A stretch of 64,000 bases of DNA. It comes from Saccharibacillus endophyticus. Lineage in GTDB: Bacteria; Bacillota; Bacilli; Paenibacillales; Paenibacillaceae. The stretch lies in contig NZ_JAAZWE010000001.1 of assembly GCF_013185185.1 (NCBI RefSeq), positions 682,001 to 746,000 of the forward strand, given 5' to 3'. The notes under the pieces were generated by a model. That model saw only the letters and a list, made by a program, of their open reading frames with translations, was not told where the DNA came from and did not search any database. This document shows positions 56,370 to 64,000 of this stretch, piece by piece. A program made the translations under genes and the position numbers. The first letter of the stretch is position 1. The number at the start of each line of letters is the position of its first letter.

Positions 56370-57800
56370 CTACTTGCTCAACGCCTCATAAATCCCAAGA
56401 TATTCTTTCGCCGAAGCCAGCCAGCTAAAGTCCTCGCTCATGCCGTTCTGCACGATCTTTTTCCAAGAAGCGTCATTCCGATAAAATTCCAAAGCGCGGC
56501 GAATCGTATGCAGCATATCGTGCGCATTGTACGAAGCGAAGCTGAATCCGTTGCCTTCGCCCGTGAATTCGTTGTAAGCCTGGACGGTATCGTTCAAACC
56601 GCCCGTCTCGCGAACGATCGGCACGCTGCCGTAACGCATGGCCAGCAATTGGCTGATGCCGCAAGGCTCGAACATGGAAGGCATCAGGAACATGTCGCTC
56701 GCCGCGTAAATATTGCGGGACAGCGGCTCGCTGAAGCGAAGCTGCGCCGACAACTGCTGAGGATGGCGGTAAGCCGCTTGACGGAACCAGTCTTCGTAAC
56801 CGGGTTCGCCCGTCCCCAAAACCACGACCTGAACGTCGTCCCCGTACAGCAGCTCGTCCAGCACGCGAACGATCAAATCGAGTCCTTTCGGCTCCACCAG
56901 GCGGGAAACGATGCCGATCATCGGCGTTTTCACGTTGACCGGCAGGCCCAATTCGTTTTGCAGCGCCGTTTTGTTTTCCCGTTTCTTCGCGATGCTGCTT
57001 TTGTAACGGGCATGCAGCGCTTTATCCGTATTCGGATTGTAGCTTTTCGTATCGATGCCGTTCACGATGCCCGTCAGCTTGTCGCCGATCGAAGACAGCA
57101 GCCCGTCGAGTCCGTAGCCGTAATGCGCGGTACGGATTTCGTTCGCGTAAGTCGGGCTGACGGTCGTCACTTTTCCGGAATAGACAATGCCCGCTTTCAT
57201 GAAATTGACGTTCCCGTAGTATTCCGCTCCGCTATCGGTAAAGTGGCGGTTATCCAATCCCAGCAGCTCGCCGAATACCGCATACGGGAACACGCCTTGA
57301 TACAGCAGGTTGTGGATCGTATAGACCGTTTGAATATTATCGTAAAACGGATCATGCGCGTACCGGTCCTGAAGCAGCAGCGGAACCATGCCCGTATGCC
57401 AGTCGTGGCAGTGGATGACGTCCGGCTTGAACCCGATCTCCGGCAGAATGTCGAGCAGGGCTTTATTGAAGAACGCGAAGCGTTCGCCGTCGTCTCCGTA
57501 ACCGTACACGCCGTCGCGGCCGAAATAGAATTCGTTATCGATGAAATAGACCGGAATGCCGTTGTCGTCGTATTCTTCGATTCCGCAATACTGGCTGCGC
57601 CATCCCATTTGTACGTGAGTAACGCCTTTATGGACCATTTTTTCTTTATAGGCTTCGGGAATCGCTTTATATTTCGGGAGAACGACGCGAATGTCCGCTC
57701 CCGCTTCCTTCAATGCTCTGGGCAGGGCCCCGATCACGTCGGCCAAGCCTCCCGTTTTGATAAAAGGTGCCGCTTCCGCGGCCGCAAATAGTAATTTCAT
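56370..57800 (-). CDS. glgA: Glycogen synthase (ADP-glucose type)
   Basis: 476 residues, GT5 family: AAEAAPFIKTGGLADVIGAL (ADP-glucose binding KxGGL), GVVSRLVEPKGLDLIVRVL-type Rossmann start in GIVSRLVEPKGLDLIVRV, GTGEPGYEDW, and MPSMFEPCGISQLLAMRYG with ETGGLNDTV carrying the catalytic Glu region. It adds glucose from ADP-glucose to alpha-1,4 glucan. ATG overlaps the glgB stop codon (ATGA), so it is translated from the same message. It is followed by repeat copy 7 and a strong terminator. Confidence 0.97.
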   Translation of the reverse strand: MKLLFAAAEAAPFIKTGGLADVIGALPRALKEAGADIRVVLPKYKAIPEAYKEKMVHKGVTHVQMGWRSQYCGIEEYDDNGIPVYFIDNEFYFGRDGVYGYGDDGERFAFFNKALLDILPEIGFKPDVIHCHDWHTGMVPLLLQDRYAHDPFYDNIQTVYTIHNLLYQGVFPYAVFGELLGLDNRHFTDSGAEYYGNVNFMKAGIVYSGKVTTVSPTYANEIRTAHYGYGLDGLLSSIGDKLTGIVNGIDTKSYNPNTDKALHARYKSSIAKKRENKTALQNELGLPVNVKTPMIGIVSRLVEPKGLDLIVRVLDELLYGDDVQVVVLGTGEPGYEDWFRQAAYRHPQQLSAQLRFSEPLSRNIYAASDMFLMPSMFEPCGISQLLAMRYGSVPIVRETGGLNDTVQAYNEFTGEGNGFSFASYNAHDMLHTIRRALEFYRNDASWKKIVQNGMSEDFSWLASAKEYLGIYEALSK

Positions 57801-59836
57801 TGATCTTTCCCCTTTCTCGCTGCCGGTTTTGCGTCCGTTTTCGGCATTTTGGACGGTTTGTCGGAAGCTTTCTTTTTTGCGGTCGATTTTTTCGCCGGCG
57901 CTTCCGAGACTTTCAAGGTGTCCGCGGAACGCGCGCTTTTTTTAAGAATGACCATGCCCAACGCCGGAAGCTTCACGGGCAGATGGTAAGGACGGTCATG
58001 CCATGTTCCTTTTTCCGCGCGGATGAGCTCCCCGTTCAAAATGCCGCCGCCGCCGAAACGAATATCGTCGCTGTTGAACAATTCCGCGTAAGCTCCGGGT
58101 TTATCCACGCCGATTCGGTAGTCTTCATAAGCGATCGGTTTGAAATTGATCAGGATATACAGCGTATCGCCCGGCTTTTTTCCTTTTCGCACGAACGTGA
58201 TAACGCTCTGGCTGGAATCGTCCGCATTGATCCAGTCGTAACCGTCCCAGCTATGATCGATCTCCCACAGCGCTTTTTCGTTCAGGTAAAAATGGTTCAA
58301 CGCCGCCGTATAGGCCTGCATCTTGCGATGGGCCTCGTAATCGAGCAGGAGCCAGTCCAGCTGTTCTTCATCCTTCCATTCGATGAACTGGCCGAACTCT
58401 CCTCCCATAAAGAGCAGTTTTTTGCCCGGATGCGTAATCTGGTAACCCAGCAGCAGGCGCAGGCCCGCGAATTTTTCTTCGTAAGATCCCGGCATTTTAT
58501 CGAGCAGGGATTTTTTGCCGTGCACCACTTCGTCATGGGACAGCGGCAGCATATAATTTTCCGAATGCGCGTATACGAGCGGGAAAGTCAGCAGATTATG
58601 GAGCGAAGAACGTCCGTCGAAATGGGTTTCCACGTATTTGAGCGTATCGTTCATCCAGCCCATGTTCCATTTATAATTGAAACCGAGTCCTCCCTCATGC
58701 GCCGGAGCGGTGACCATCGGCCAAGCGCTCGACTCTTCCGCCGCCATGATCGCATTCGGATAATAACTGAAAATCGTACGGTTCAATTTACGCAAAAATT
58801 CGATGGCATCGACGTTTTCGACGCCGCCGGATTCGTTGGGACGCCATTGATGGGGCTTCTTCTCGAAATCGAGGCGCAGCATGCTGGTCACCGCGTCGAT
58901 CCGCAGGCCGTCGAAATGGAACATTTCCAGCCAATAAAGCGCGCTGGAAATCAGGAACGATTGAACCTCGGGTTTGCCGAAATCGAAAGACAACGTTCCC
59001 CAGCCCGGCTTCTCGGCCAGCATCGGATCGGCATATTCGTATAAAGGACTTCCGTCGAACTGCCGGAGGCCGTGCGCGTCTTTGGCGAAGTGCCCGGGAA
59101 CCCAATCCAGCAGCACGCCGATGTCAGCCTGATGGCACCGATCGATCAAATACATGAGATCTTTCGCTTCGCCGTAACGGCTCGTAGGCGCGAAATATCC
59201 CGTAGCCTGGTAACCCCATGACAGATCGTAAGGGTATTCCGTCAACGGCATGAATTCCAAATGGGTGTATCCCATTTCCTGAATATAAGGGATCAGCACG
59301 TCGGCCAATTCGCGATATGTATAAAAAGTTCCGTCTTCTTTCTGTTTCCATGTGCCTAACTGCATTTCGTAAACGTTCATCGGCTTGGCGTAAGGCGCCC
59401 GGCGTTTTCTTCGCCATGCCTGATCTCCCCATGCGTAACCGTCCACCGATCCGACGCGCGATGCGGTATTGGGTCTGACTTCCGCATAAACGCCGTACGG
59501 ATCCGCGCGAAGCAAACGTTCGCCGGATTTGGATCGAATATCGTACTTATAAAGATCCCCGTAGCGAACGCCTTCCAGGAAAGCGCTCCATATTCCTCCG
59601 GATTTCGGTAAAAGCTCAAGCGCGGCGCGGCCTCCGTCCCACTCGTTGGCGTCCATGGCAACGCCCACGAACTCCGCGTTCGGTGCCCATACCGTGAATC
59701 GAACGCCTTCTTTATTGTTTTCCGTGCTCAGGTGCGCGCCGAACATCCGGTAGCTGTGAAAATAATTACCTTCATGAAATAAGTAAATGTCTTTTTGCGT
59801 CAATGGCTGCGATCCAGCCGCCGGCTGCTTGGCCAT
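57797..59836 (-). CDS. glgB: 1,4-alpha-glucan branching enzyme
   Basis: 679 residues. N-terminal CBM48 (GVRFTVWAPNAEFVGVAMDANEW), then GH13 barrel with GLRIDAVTSML (nucleophile), AEESSAWP (acid) and LSHDEVVHGKKSL, then the C-terminal beta domain. It makes alpha-1,6 branches in glycogen. After the normal end (about residue 630) a Lys/Ala/Pro/Ser-rich tail of about 50 residues is present (EAPAKKSTAKKKASDKPSK), not part of the fold. AGGAGAG precedes ATG 59834-59836; an earlier in-frame start lacks an SD. glgA overlaps it by 4 bases. Confidence 0.97.
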   Translation of the reverse strand: MAKQPAAGSQPLTQKDIYLFHEGNYFHSYRMFGAHLSTENNKEGVRFTVWAPNAEFVGVAMDANEWDGGRAALELLPKSGGIWSAFLEGVRYGDLYKYDIRSKSGERLLRADPYGVYAEVRPNTASRVGSVDGYAWGDQAWRRKRRAPYAKPMNVYEMQLGTWKQKEDGTFYTYRELADVLIPYIQEMGYTHLEFMPLTEYPYDLSWGYQATGYFAPTSRYGEAKDLMYLIDRCHQADIGVLLDWVPGHFAKDAHGLRQFDGSPLYEYADPMLAEKPGWGTLSFDFGKPEVQSFLISSALYWLEMFHFDGLRIDAVTSMLRLDFEKKPHQWRPNESGGVENVDAIEFLRKLNRTIFSYYPNAIMAAEESSAWPMVTAPAHEGGLGFNYKWNMGWMNDTLKYVETHFDGRSSLHNLLTFPLVYAHSENYMLPLSHDEVVHGKKSLLDKMPGSYEEKFAGLRLLLGYQITHPGKKLLFMGGEFGQFIEWKDEEQLDWLLLDYEAHRKMQAYTAALNHFYLNEKALWEIDHSWDGYDWINADDSSQSVITFVRKGKKPGDTLYILINFKPIAYEDYRIGVDKPGAYAELFNSDDIRFGGGGILNGELIRAEKGTWHDRPYHLPVKLPALGMVILKKSARSADTLKVSEAPAKKSTAKKKASDKPSKMPKTDAKPAARKGKDQ

Positions 59837-60054
59837 CCCTTCACTCTCCTTTTTTCCGCTCATTATCTGCTTGCTGTGTTCATCAAAACAGATCAATAGT
59901 TCTATTACCCTTATTTGAAACCAATGAATAAGGCGATACTAAAAAAAATAAATTCAAGAAATTGCAACTCATTTCCATTTTTCATGGTTTCAAAGCTTGC
60001 TTCTTCCGTTTAATTATACCTCATGTTGACATACATCACGGGAGGGAAATTAAC

Positions 60055-61269
60055 ATGGAAAAGAAAGATTGCATCGCTATGCTACTGGCTGGAGGAGAAG
60101 GTCGCAGATTGGCACCGCTGACGTCTACGATCGCAAAACCCGCCGTACCTTTTGGCGGGCACTACCGTATTATCGATTTTCCTCTCAGCAACTGCCTCAA
60201 TTCGGGAATCGACACCGTAGGCGTACTGACCCAGTATGCTGCCGAGTCGCTCCATGAACATATCGGAGAAGGCACGCCTTGGAAGATCAATGCGCAAGAA
60301 GGGGAGATCGCGCTGCTGCCGCCCGGCGAACAAGGCGAATATCGCGGAACGGCCGACGCGATCACCAAAAACATCGAATTTATCGACAAACATGATCCGG
60401 AGCATGTTTTGATTTTGTCCGGCGATCATATTTATCATATGGACTACGCGGAAATGGTTCAATCGCATAAAGCTTCCGGAGCCGACGCGACCCTGTCGGT
60501 CATGGAAGTGCCGCTGAATGAAGCCCACCGTTTCGGCATCGTCACGACCGACGCCGATCTGCGCATCGTCGACTTTACGGAAAAGCCGGCTAAACCGATG
60601 AGCAGTCTGGCTTCGATGGGCATTTACGTGTTCAAATGGTCGTATCTGCGCGCTTACCTGCTGGAAGACGCGGACAAAGCGGAATCCGGCCATGACTTCG
60701 GAAAAGATCTGCTGCCTTTGATGCTCGGCGACGGTTCCCAACTTAACGCTTATCCGTTCGCGGGCTACTGGAGAGACGTGGGTACGGCAAACAGCCTTTG
60801 GGAAGCGCATATGGACCTGCTGGGCGAAGAAAGCGAATTCCGCTTGAACAAGTCGGAATGGCCGATGCACACCAATCGCCAAGCCAGCCGCCCTGCTTTG
60901 TTCCGACGTACGCTGGCCCTTTCGCCGATTGATTCGATGGTGCACGAAGCCTGCGTCAACGAAGGTTCCGTCAAGCACTCCGTGCTTTTCCGGGACGTCA
61001 ATGTAGGCAAAGGTTCGACGATCACGGATAGCGTCATCATGCCGGGAGCTTCGATCGGACGCAACGCCAAAATCCAATATGCCATCATCGGCGAAAATGC
61101 CGTTATTCACGACGGAGCTGTCATTTCAGGATCTCCGAACGAAATTTTGATGATCGGTCCCAACGAAACGGTTTATGCCAAGCCTTTTGTTCGTCCGCAG
61201 CCCGTTCATAGTTTGAAGGAATCTTTCGAACCTGTGGCGCTTCGTCAAGCCGGAGGAATGTCTTCTTAA
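60055..61269 (+). CDS. glgC: Glucose-1-phosphate adenylyltransferase
   Basis: 404 residues. The nucleotidyltransferase half has LLAGGEGRRLAPLTSTIAKP (ATP binding), GGHYRIIDFPLSNCLNSGID, YRGTADAITKN and a left-handed beta-helix C-terminus (GKGSTITDSVIMPGASIGRN). It makes ADP-glucose from ATP and glucose-1-phosphate. GGGAGGG lies 8 bases before ATG 60055-60057; the frame opens earlier without an SD. In many Bacilli glgC is followed by glgD, absent here, and the operon order differs: glgC is divergent from glgB-glgA. The three enzymes complete glycogen synthesis. Confidence 0.96.
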   Translation: MEKKDCIAMLLAGGEGRRLAPLTSTIAKPAVPFGGHYRIIDFPLSNCLNSGIDTVGVLTQYAAESLHEHIGEGTPWKINAQEGEIALLPPGEQGEYRGTADAITKNIEFIDKHDPEHVLILSGDHIYHMDYAEMVQSHKASGADATLSVMEVPLNEAHRFGIVTTDADLRIVDFTEKPAKPMSSLASMGIYVFKWSYLRAYLLEDADKAESGHDFGKDLLPLMLGDGSQLNAYPFAGYWRDVGTANSLWEAHMDLLGEESEFRLNKSEWPMHTNRQASRPALFRRTLALSPIDSMVHEACVNEGSVKHSVLFRDVNVGKGSTITDSVIMPGASIGRNAKIQYAIIGENAVIHDGAVISGSPNEILMIGPNETVYAKPFVRPQPVHSLKESFEPVALRQAGGMSS

Positions 61270-61296
61270 TTCAAAAATATCCGAGCGATCGGTTAA

Positions 61297-61343
61297 AAAA
61301 AGCCTTTCCCGAGATTTAACATGCATTTCGGGAAAGGCTTTTT
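61297..61343. terminator. Bidirectional terminator between glgC and the acetyltransferase gene
   Basis: AAAAAGCCTTTCCCGA (61297-61312) and TCGGGAAAGGCTTTTT (61328-61343), a perfect 16-bp stem with a 15-base loop. Confidence 0.93.
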
Positions 61344-61357
61344 CTCATGCCTATGCT

Positions 61358-61930
61358 TCAGGAGCCGTTGTTCTTCTGTTCCTGATTCGTCTTTTCATAC
61401 AAATTCACGTACCGTCCTCCGACGCTTCGTCTCAGATCGCGCTCAGCAATGAAACGGAATCCGCTTCTCTGATAATAAGCATTCAAGCCGGGCAAGTGGG
61501 CAACGCAGTCCAGCCTCAACCCCCGCTTGCCTAGCCGGACAGCTTCCGCTTCCGCATAATGCAGCATTTTTCCGCCATAATCAAAGCCTCGATATTCCGG
61601 ACGAACCGTAAAACGGTGCAAATAGAGATAACGTTCATCGTTTAATTCTTGCCAATAGCCGGGATCGCTGTCTTGAAGGGTAAACAATCCTGCCGGATTC
61701 CCGTCTGATGTTAGTAAAAATACCCGGCGGCTATCGAAGTATTCAAGTATCGTCTCCATACTGAACATTTCGGGCTTCCACTGTTCCACCCCTCGGCTGA
61801 CCATAACTTCAGCCGCTTCGCGCAGCATCCCTGCAAGAACAGCTGCATCGTTCTGGACGGCTTCCCGAATGACGAGCACAGCTTCATGTTCGCGGAGCCG
61901 TTCATGGGATGTCGACTTTTCCGATGACAT
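61358..61930 (-). CDS. GNAT family N-acetyltransferase
   Basis: 190 residues. The acetyl-CoA core reads YLHRFTVRPEYRGFDYGGKMLHYAE (RGFDYGGKM in place of RGxGIG) and the end of the fold is VAHLPGLNAYYQRSGFRF. The N-terminal EAVQNDAAVLAGMLREAAEVM and WQELNDERYLYL patterns are typical of the YkkB/GNAT-like proteins of Bacillota, with unknown substrates. GGGGCG lies 5 bases before ATG 61928-61930. It begins 20 bases after the histidine kinase stop codon, so it belongs to the same transcript as the two-component system. Confidence 0.85.
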   Translation of the reverse strand: MSSEKSTSHERLREHEAVLVIREAVQNDAAVLAGMLREAAEVMVSRGVEQWKPEMFSMETILEYFDSRRVFLLTSDGNPAGLFTLQDSDPGYWQELNDERYLYLHRFTVRPEYRGFDYGGKMLHYAEAEAVRLGKRGLRLDCVAHLPGLNAYYQRSGFRFIAERDLRRSVGGRYVNLYEKTNQEQKNNGS

Positions 61931-61949
61931 CTCTTCGCCCCGCTTTCGG

Positions 61950-63419
61950 TTATATAGGTTTCGTGTCGGAAGAGTCCTCATTGAAAGTTTTCTCGTCCGA
62001 AGCTTCTTCGGCTTTCGGTTCTTCCTCAAGCAGAGGCAGCTTCACGCTTACCGTGGTTCCTACCCCCAGCTCGCTTGTCATATTCAGTTCGCCCTCATGC
62101 AGTTCCACAAGCTGCTGCGTGATCGCCAAACCGAGTCCCGTTCCTCCGCCTTGCGTGTTAACCTGGAAGAATCGATCTTTGACCCGCTTCAAATTCTCTT
62201 CGTCAATGCCGATCCCGCTGTCTTGAACCGCGGTACGTACCCAACCGTCCTCACGGACCACATGCAGTACGATCACCGAACTTTCATGCGAGAATTTGAT
62301 TGCGTTATCGACGATATTCAAAAATACCTGCTTCAGACGATTAGCGTCACCGTACACGGGGAAGCTGTCGCCGTCCGCATCCAGACGCAGCTGCACTTTT
62401 TTCAACTCGGCCTTGGCCCATACATTCAGTACGATTTCTTTGAGCAGTTCCTTCAATTCCACATGCGCCATCGTCAGCTTCATTTCGTTCTGCTGCAGCT
62501 TCGAGAAGTCCAGCAGCTCTTCGACCAGACCGATCAGACGCTCCGTTTCCTTGGAGATGATCCCCATGCCGATTCGCGTCTCGTCCGGGTCATAGCCGCC
62601 TGAATCGAGCGTCTCGCTCCAACCTTTGATCGAAGTAAGCGGAGTCCTCAGCTCATGCGAGATCGAGGAAATAAAATCATCCTTGATCTGGTTGCTTCGC
62701 ACGATCTCCTCGGCCATATAGTTCAGCGTGGAACCCATCTCGCCGAGCTCATAGCGGTAATCGCCTTCGACCCTGACATCGAACCGGCCTTTAGCCATTT
62801 GCGCCGAGACGGCGATGATATTGTTGATCGGCCGTACGATCGAATTCGCCAGGCCGATGCTGACAATCAGGACAATGACCAGAATTGCCGCAATAATCGC
62901 CATCGATACAAGCGTAATCTCGGTAAGGCGTTGATTGACTTTTTCGATCGAAGTCACGAAACGCGCGAGATATACCTGACCTCCGCCCGGCTGAAGAGTG
63001 GTCGTCACGGCCATGACCGGTTCCCCCGTCGTCGCTTGGCGTCCGATCCATTTCGACGTGCTTCCCGAAGCCAGCGCTTGCGGGATGTCGCTGGTTTGTA
63101 CCGGTTTGTCCGACGGGAAACCCGAAGAACTGATCAGCACTTCGCCTTTGCCGTCAAGAATCTGCAATTCGGCTTCGGGCAGTTTCAGCAACGCCAAAAT
63201 CTGACTCAGGTATTCCATCTCCCCGTAATCCCCGGCGCTGGTGGAGATCAGCGCGCTTCGTACCGTCACGTCGATATGGCTCGAAATCGAGTTATAGATC
63301 GTGTCGTAATAATAAGCCCGGATCGCAAACAGAAACACCACTTCCACGAGCATCAGCGCCAGGAAGATGACGATGAAATAGTGCATGACGATCTGCCTGC
63401 CGATGCCTTTCTTAATCAT
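61950..63419 (-). CDS. Sensor histidine kinase
   Basis: 489 residues. Membrane helix at residues 10-35 (IVMHYFIVIFLALMLVEVVFLFAI), an extracytoplasmic domain to about 165, second helix (LVSMAAIIAAILVIVLIVSIGL), HAMP, HisKA with SSISHELRTPLTSIKGWSET (His phospho-acceptor), HATPase_c with a DSGIGIDEENLKRVKDRFF N-box region and GGGTGLGLAITQQLVELH. The tail is acidic (EEEPKAEEASDEKTF). ATG overlaps the stop of the upstream response regulator (ATGA). Together they form an OmpR-PhoR-type two-component system, with ResDE/PhoPR-like organisation. The stimulus is unknown. Confidence 0.94.
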   Translation of the reverse strand: MIKKGIGRQIVMHYFIVIFLALMLVEVVFLFAIRAYYYDTIYNSISSHIDVTVRSALISTSAGDYGEMEYLSQILALLKLPEAELQILDGKGEVLISSSGFPSDKPVQTSDIPQALASGSTSKWIGRQATTGEPVMAVTTTLQPGGGQVYLARFVTSIEKVNQRLTEITLVSMAIIAAILVIVLIVSIGLANSIVRPINNIIAVSAQMAKGRFDVRVEGDYRYELGEMGSTLNYMAEEIVRSNQIKDDFISSISHELRTPLTSIKGWSETLDSGGYDPDETRIGMGIISKETERLIGLVEELLDFSKLQQNEMKLTMAHVELKELLKEIVLNVWAKAELKKVQLRLDADGDSFPVYGDANRLKQVFLNIVDNAIKFSHESSVIVLHVVREDGWVRTAVQDSGIGIDEENLKRVKDRFFQVNTQGGGTGLGLAITQQLVELHEGELNMTSELGVGTTVSVKLPLLEEEPKAEEASDEKTFNEDSSDTKPI

Positions 63420-64000
63420 TGACCCTGACCTTTCCACTTATATCCGTGCCCCCACACCGTTTGCAAATATTCCGGTTCGGAAGGATTATCTTCGATTTTC
63501 TGGCGCAGCCTGCGGATGTTTACGTCCACGATCTTCGGGTCGCCCATATATTCTTTGCCCCAGACGTGGTCGAGCAGCACATCCCGGCTGAGCGGCGTAT
63601 TTTCTTTTTCCAGGAAAAATTGAATCAGCGAAAACTCCGTCGGGGTTAGTTCGATCGCCTGTCCGTTTTTCTTGAACTGCTTCGAGATCAAATCGAGCTT
63701 GAACGGTCCCGAGTCGAAGGTCACCTTCGCCGCCGTTTCCCGATGCACGTTGACCCGTCTTAACAACGAGTGAATCCGAGCAATCAATTCCGTCGGGCTA
63801 AAAGGCTTGCTGACATGGTCGTCGGCACCTACGGACAGCGCGTATACTTTGTCTTGTTCCTGCACCTTGGCAGTCAGGAAAATGATGCCCATCCGTTCGT
63901 TCGTCTCGCGAATCCGGCGGCAGACCTCAAATCCGTCGATGCCCGGTACCATGACGTCGAGCAACGCGATATCGATGCCCGGCTCGGTTTGCAGAATATG
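63416..64000 (-). CDS. OmpR-family response regulator (5' end outside window)
   Basis: 195 codons up to the right edge; the start lies beyond it. The visible receiver part contains ALLDVMVPGIDGFEVCRRI (phospho-Asp), then AKVQEQDKVYALSVGADDHVSKPF with the conserved Thr/Lys region. The C-terminal winged-helix domain ends in MGDPKIVDVNIRRLRQKIED and TVWGHGYKWKGQ, the OmpR/PhoB DNA-binding signature. It overlaps the histidine kinase start by 4 bases, so the pair is translationally coupled. Its targets are unknown. Confidence 0.95.
   Translation of the reverse strand, partial: HILQTEPGIDIALLDVMVPGIDGFEVCRRIRETNERMGIIFLTAKVQEQDKVYALSVGADDHVSKPFSPTELIARIHSLLRRVNVHRETAAKVTFDSGPFKLDLISKQFKKNGQAIELTPTEFSLIQFFLEKENTPLSRDVLLDHVWGKEYMGDPKIVDVNIRRLRQKIEDNPSEPEYLQTVWGHGYKWKGQGQ

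Noticed and set aside
56508..57791. A 427-codon plus-strand frame opposite glgA
   Set aside because: Shadow of glgA; no SD and no family match.
1..64000. tRNA, rRNA or tmRNA genes
   Set aside because: No cloverleaf or rRNA-like sequence was recognised anywhere, though a search tool would be more reliable than reading.

Overview
The window reads as chromosome of a Paenibacillaceae member (Paenibacillus or Saccharibacillus type). This rests on moderate GC, strong AGGAGG-type Shine-Dalgarno (SD) sequences before nearly every gene with frequent GTG and TTG starts, and Bacillota families such as XerS, PyrK/PyrDB, MgtE, a T-box leader, a Fur box and an SgrR-like regulator divergent from an MFS transporter. 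No rRNA, tRNA, CRISPR array, prophage or complete insertion sequence is visible. The genus is an inference.

Layout. 1-16.9 kb is mostly minus strand: the end of a chemotaxis receptor, a DinB protein, a large TerD-like protein, small unknowns, a flavin disulfide oxidoreductase, an ankyrin protein, a Fur-box iron lipoprotein with a MITE at its 3' end, a kinase-like protein that has lost its catalytic residues, a Nudix hydrolase, a HesB-like protein, a hydrolase-acetyltransferase fusion, a nucleoside hydrolase and the SgrR-like regulator. 16.9-24.5 kb holds the MFS transporter, MgtE and a zinc/cadmium module (P-type ATPase, ArsR repressor, CDF exporter) with visible shared operators. 24.6-30.7 kb holds GlnRS under a T-box, a fused TrpE-TrpG with a TRAP-like leader, and YidC preceded by a candidate arrest-peptide gene. 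31-43 kb holds an orphan histidine kinase, the agmatine-to-putrescine pair, transporters, a ketopantoate reductase/TetR pair and XerS. 43-52.9 kb holds PspA, a pyrK-pyrD-LpdD-like operon, an old yellow enzyme, an autoregulated MarR protein, a polar amino acid ABC transporter and an M20 peptidase. 53-64 kb holds starch and glycogen genes (a neopullulanase-type enzyme, glgB-glgA, divergent glgC) and a two-component system running off the right edge.

Three regulatory or repeat features stand out. (1) A membrane-anchored upstream ORF overlaps yidC, and its codons lie in the 5' arm of a hairpin that buries the yidC SD, an arrangement like B. subtilis mifM-yidC2 but with a protein I do not recognise. 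(2) The trpEG leader has a 5' hairpin, a run of GAG-type triplets spaced like a TRAP site, and a pyrimidine tract that can pair either with the triplets or with the start region. (3) At least seven copies of a palindromic repeat of roughly 100-210 bp sit between genes; both outer and inner stems show compensatory substitutions, which argues for a conserved folded element. Function and mobility of the repeat are unknown.
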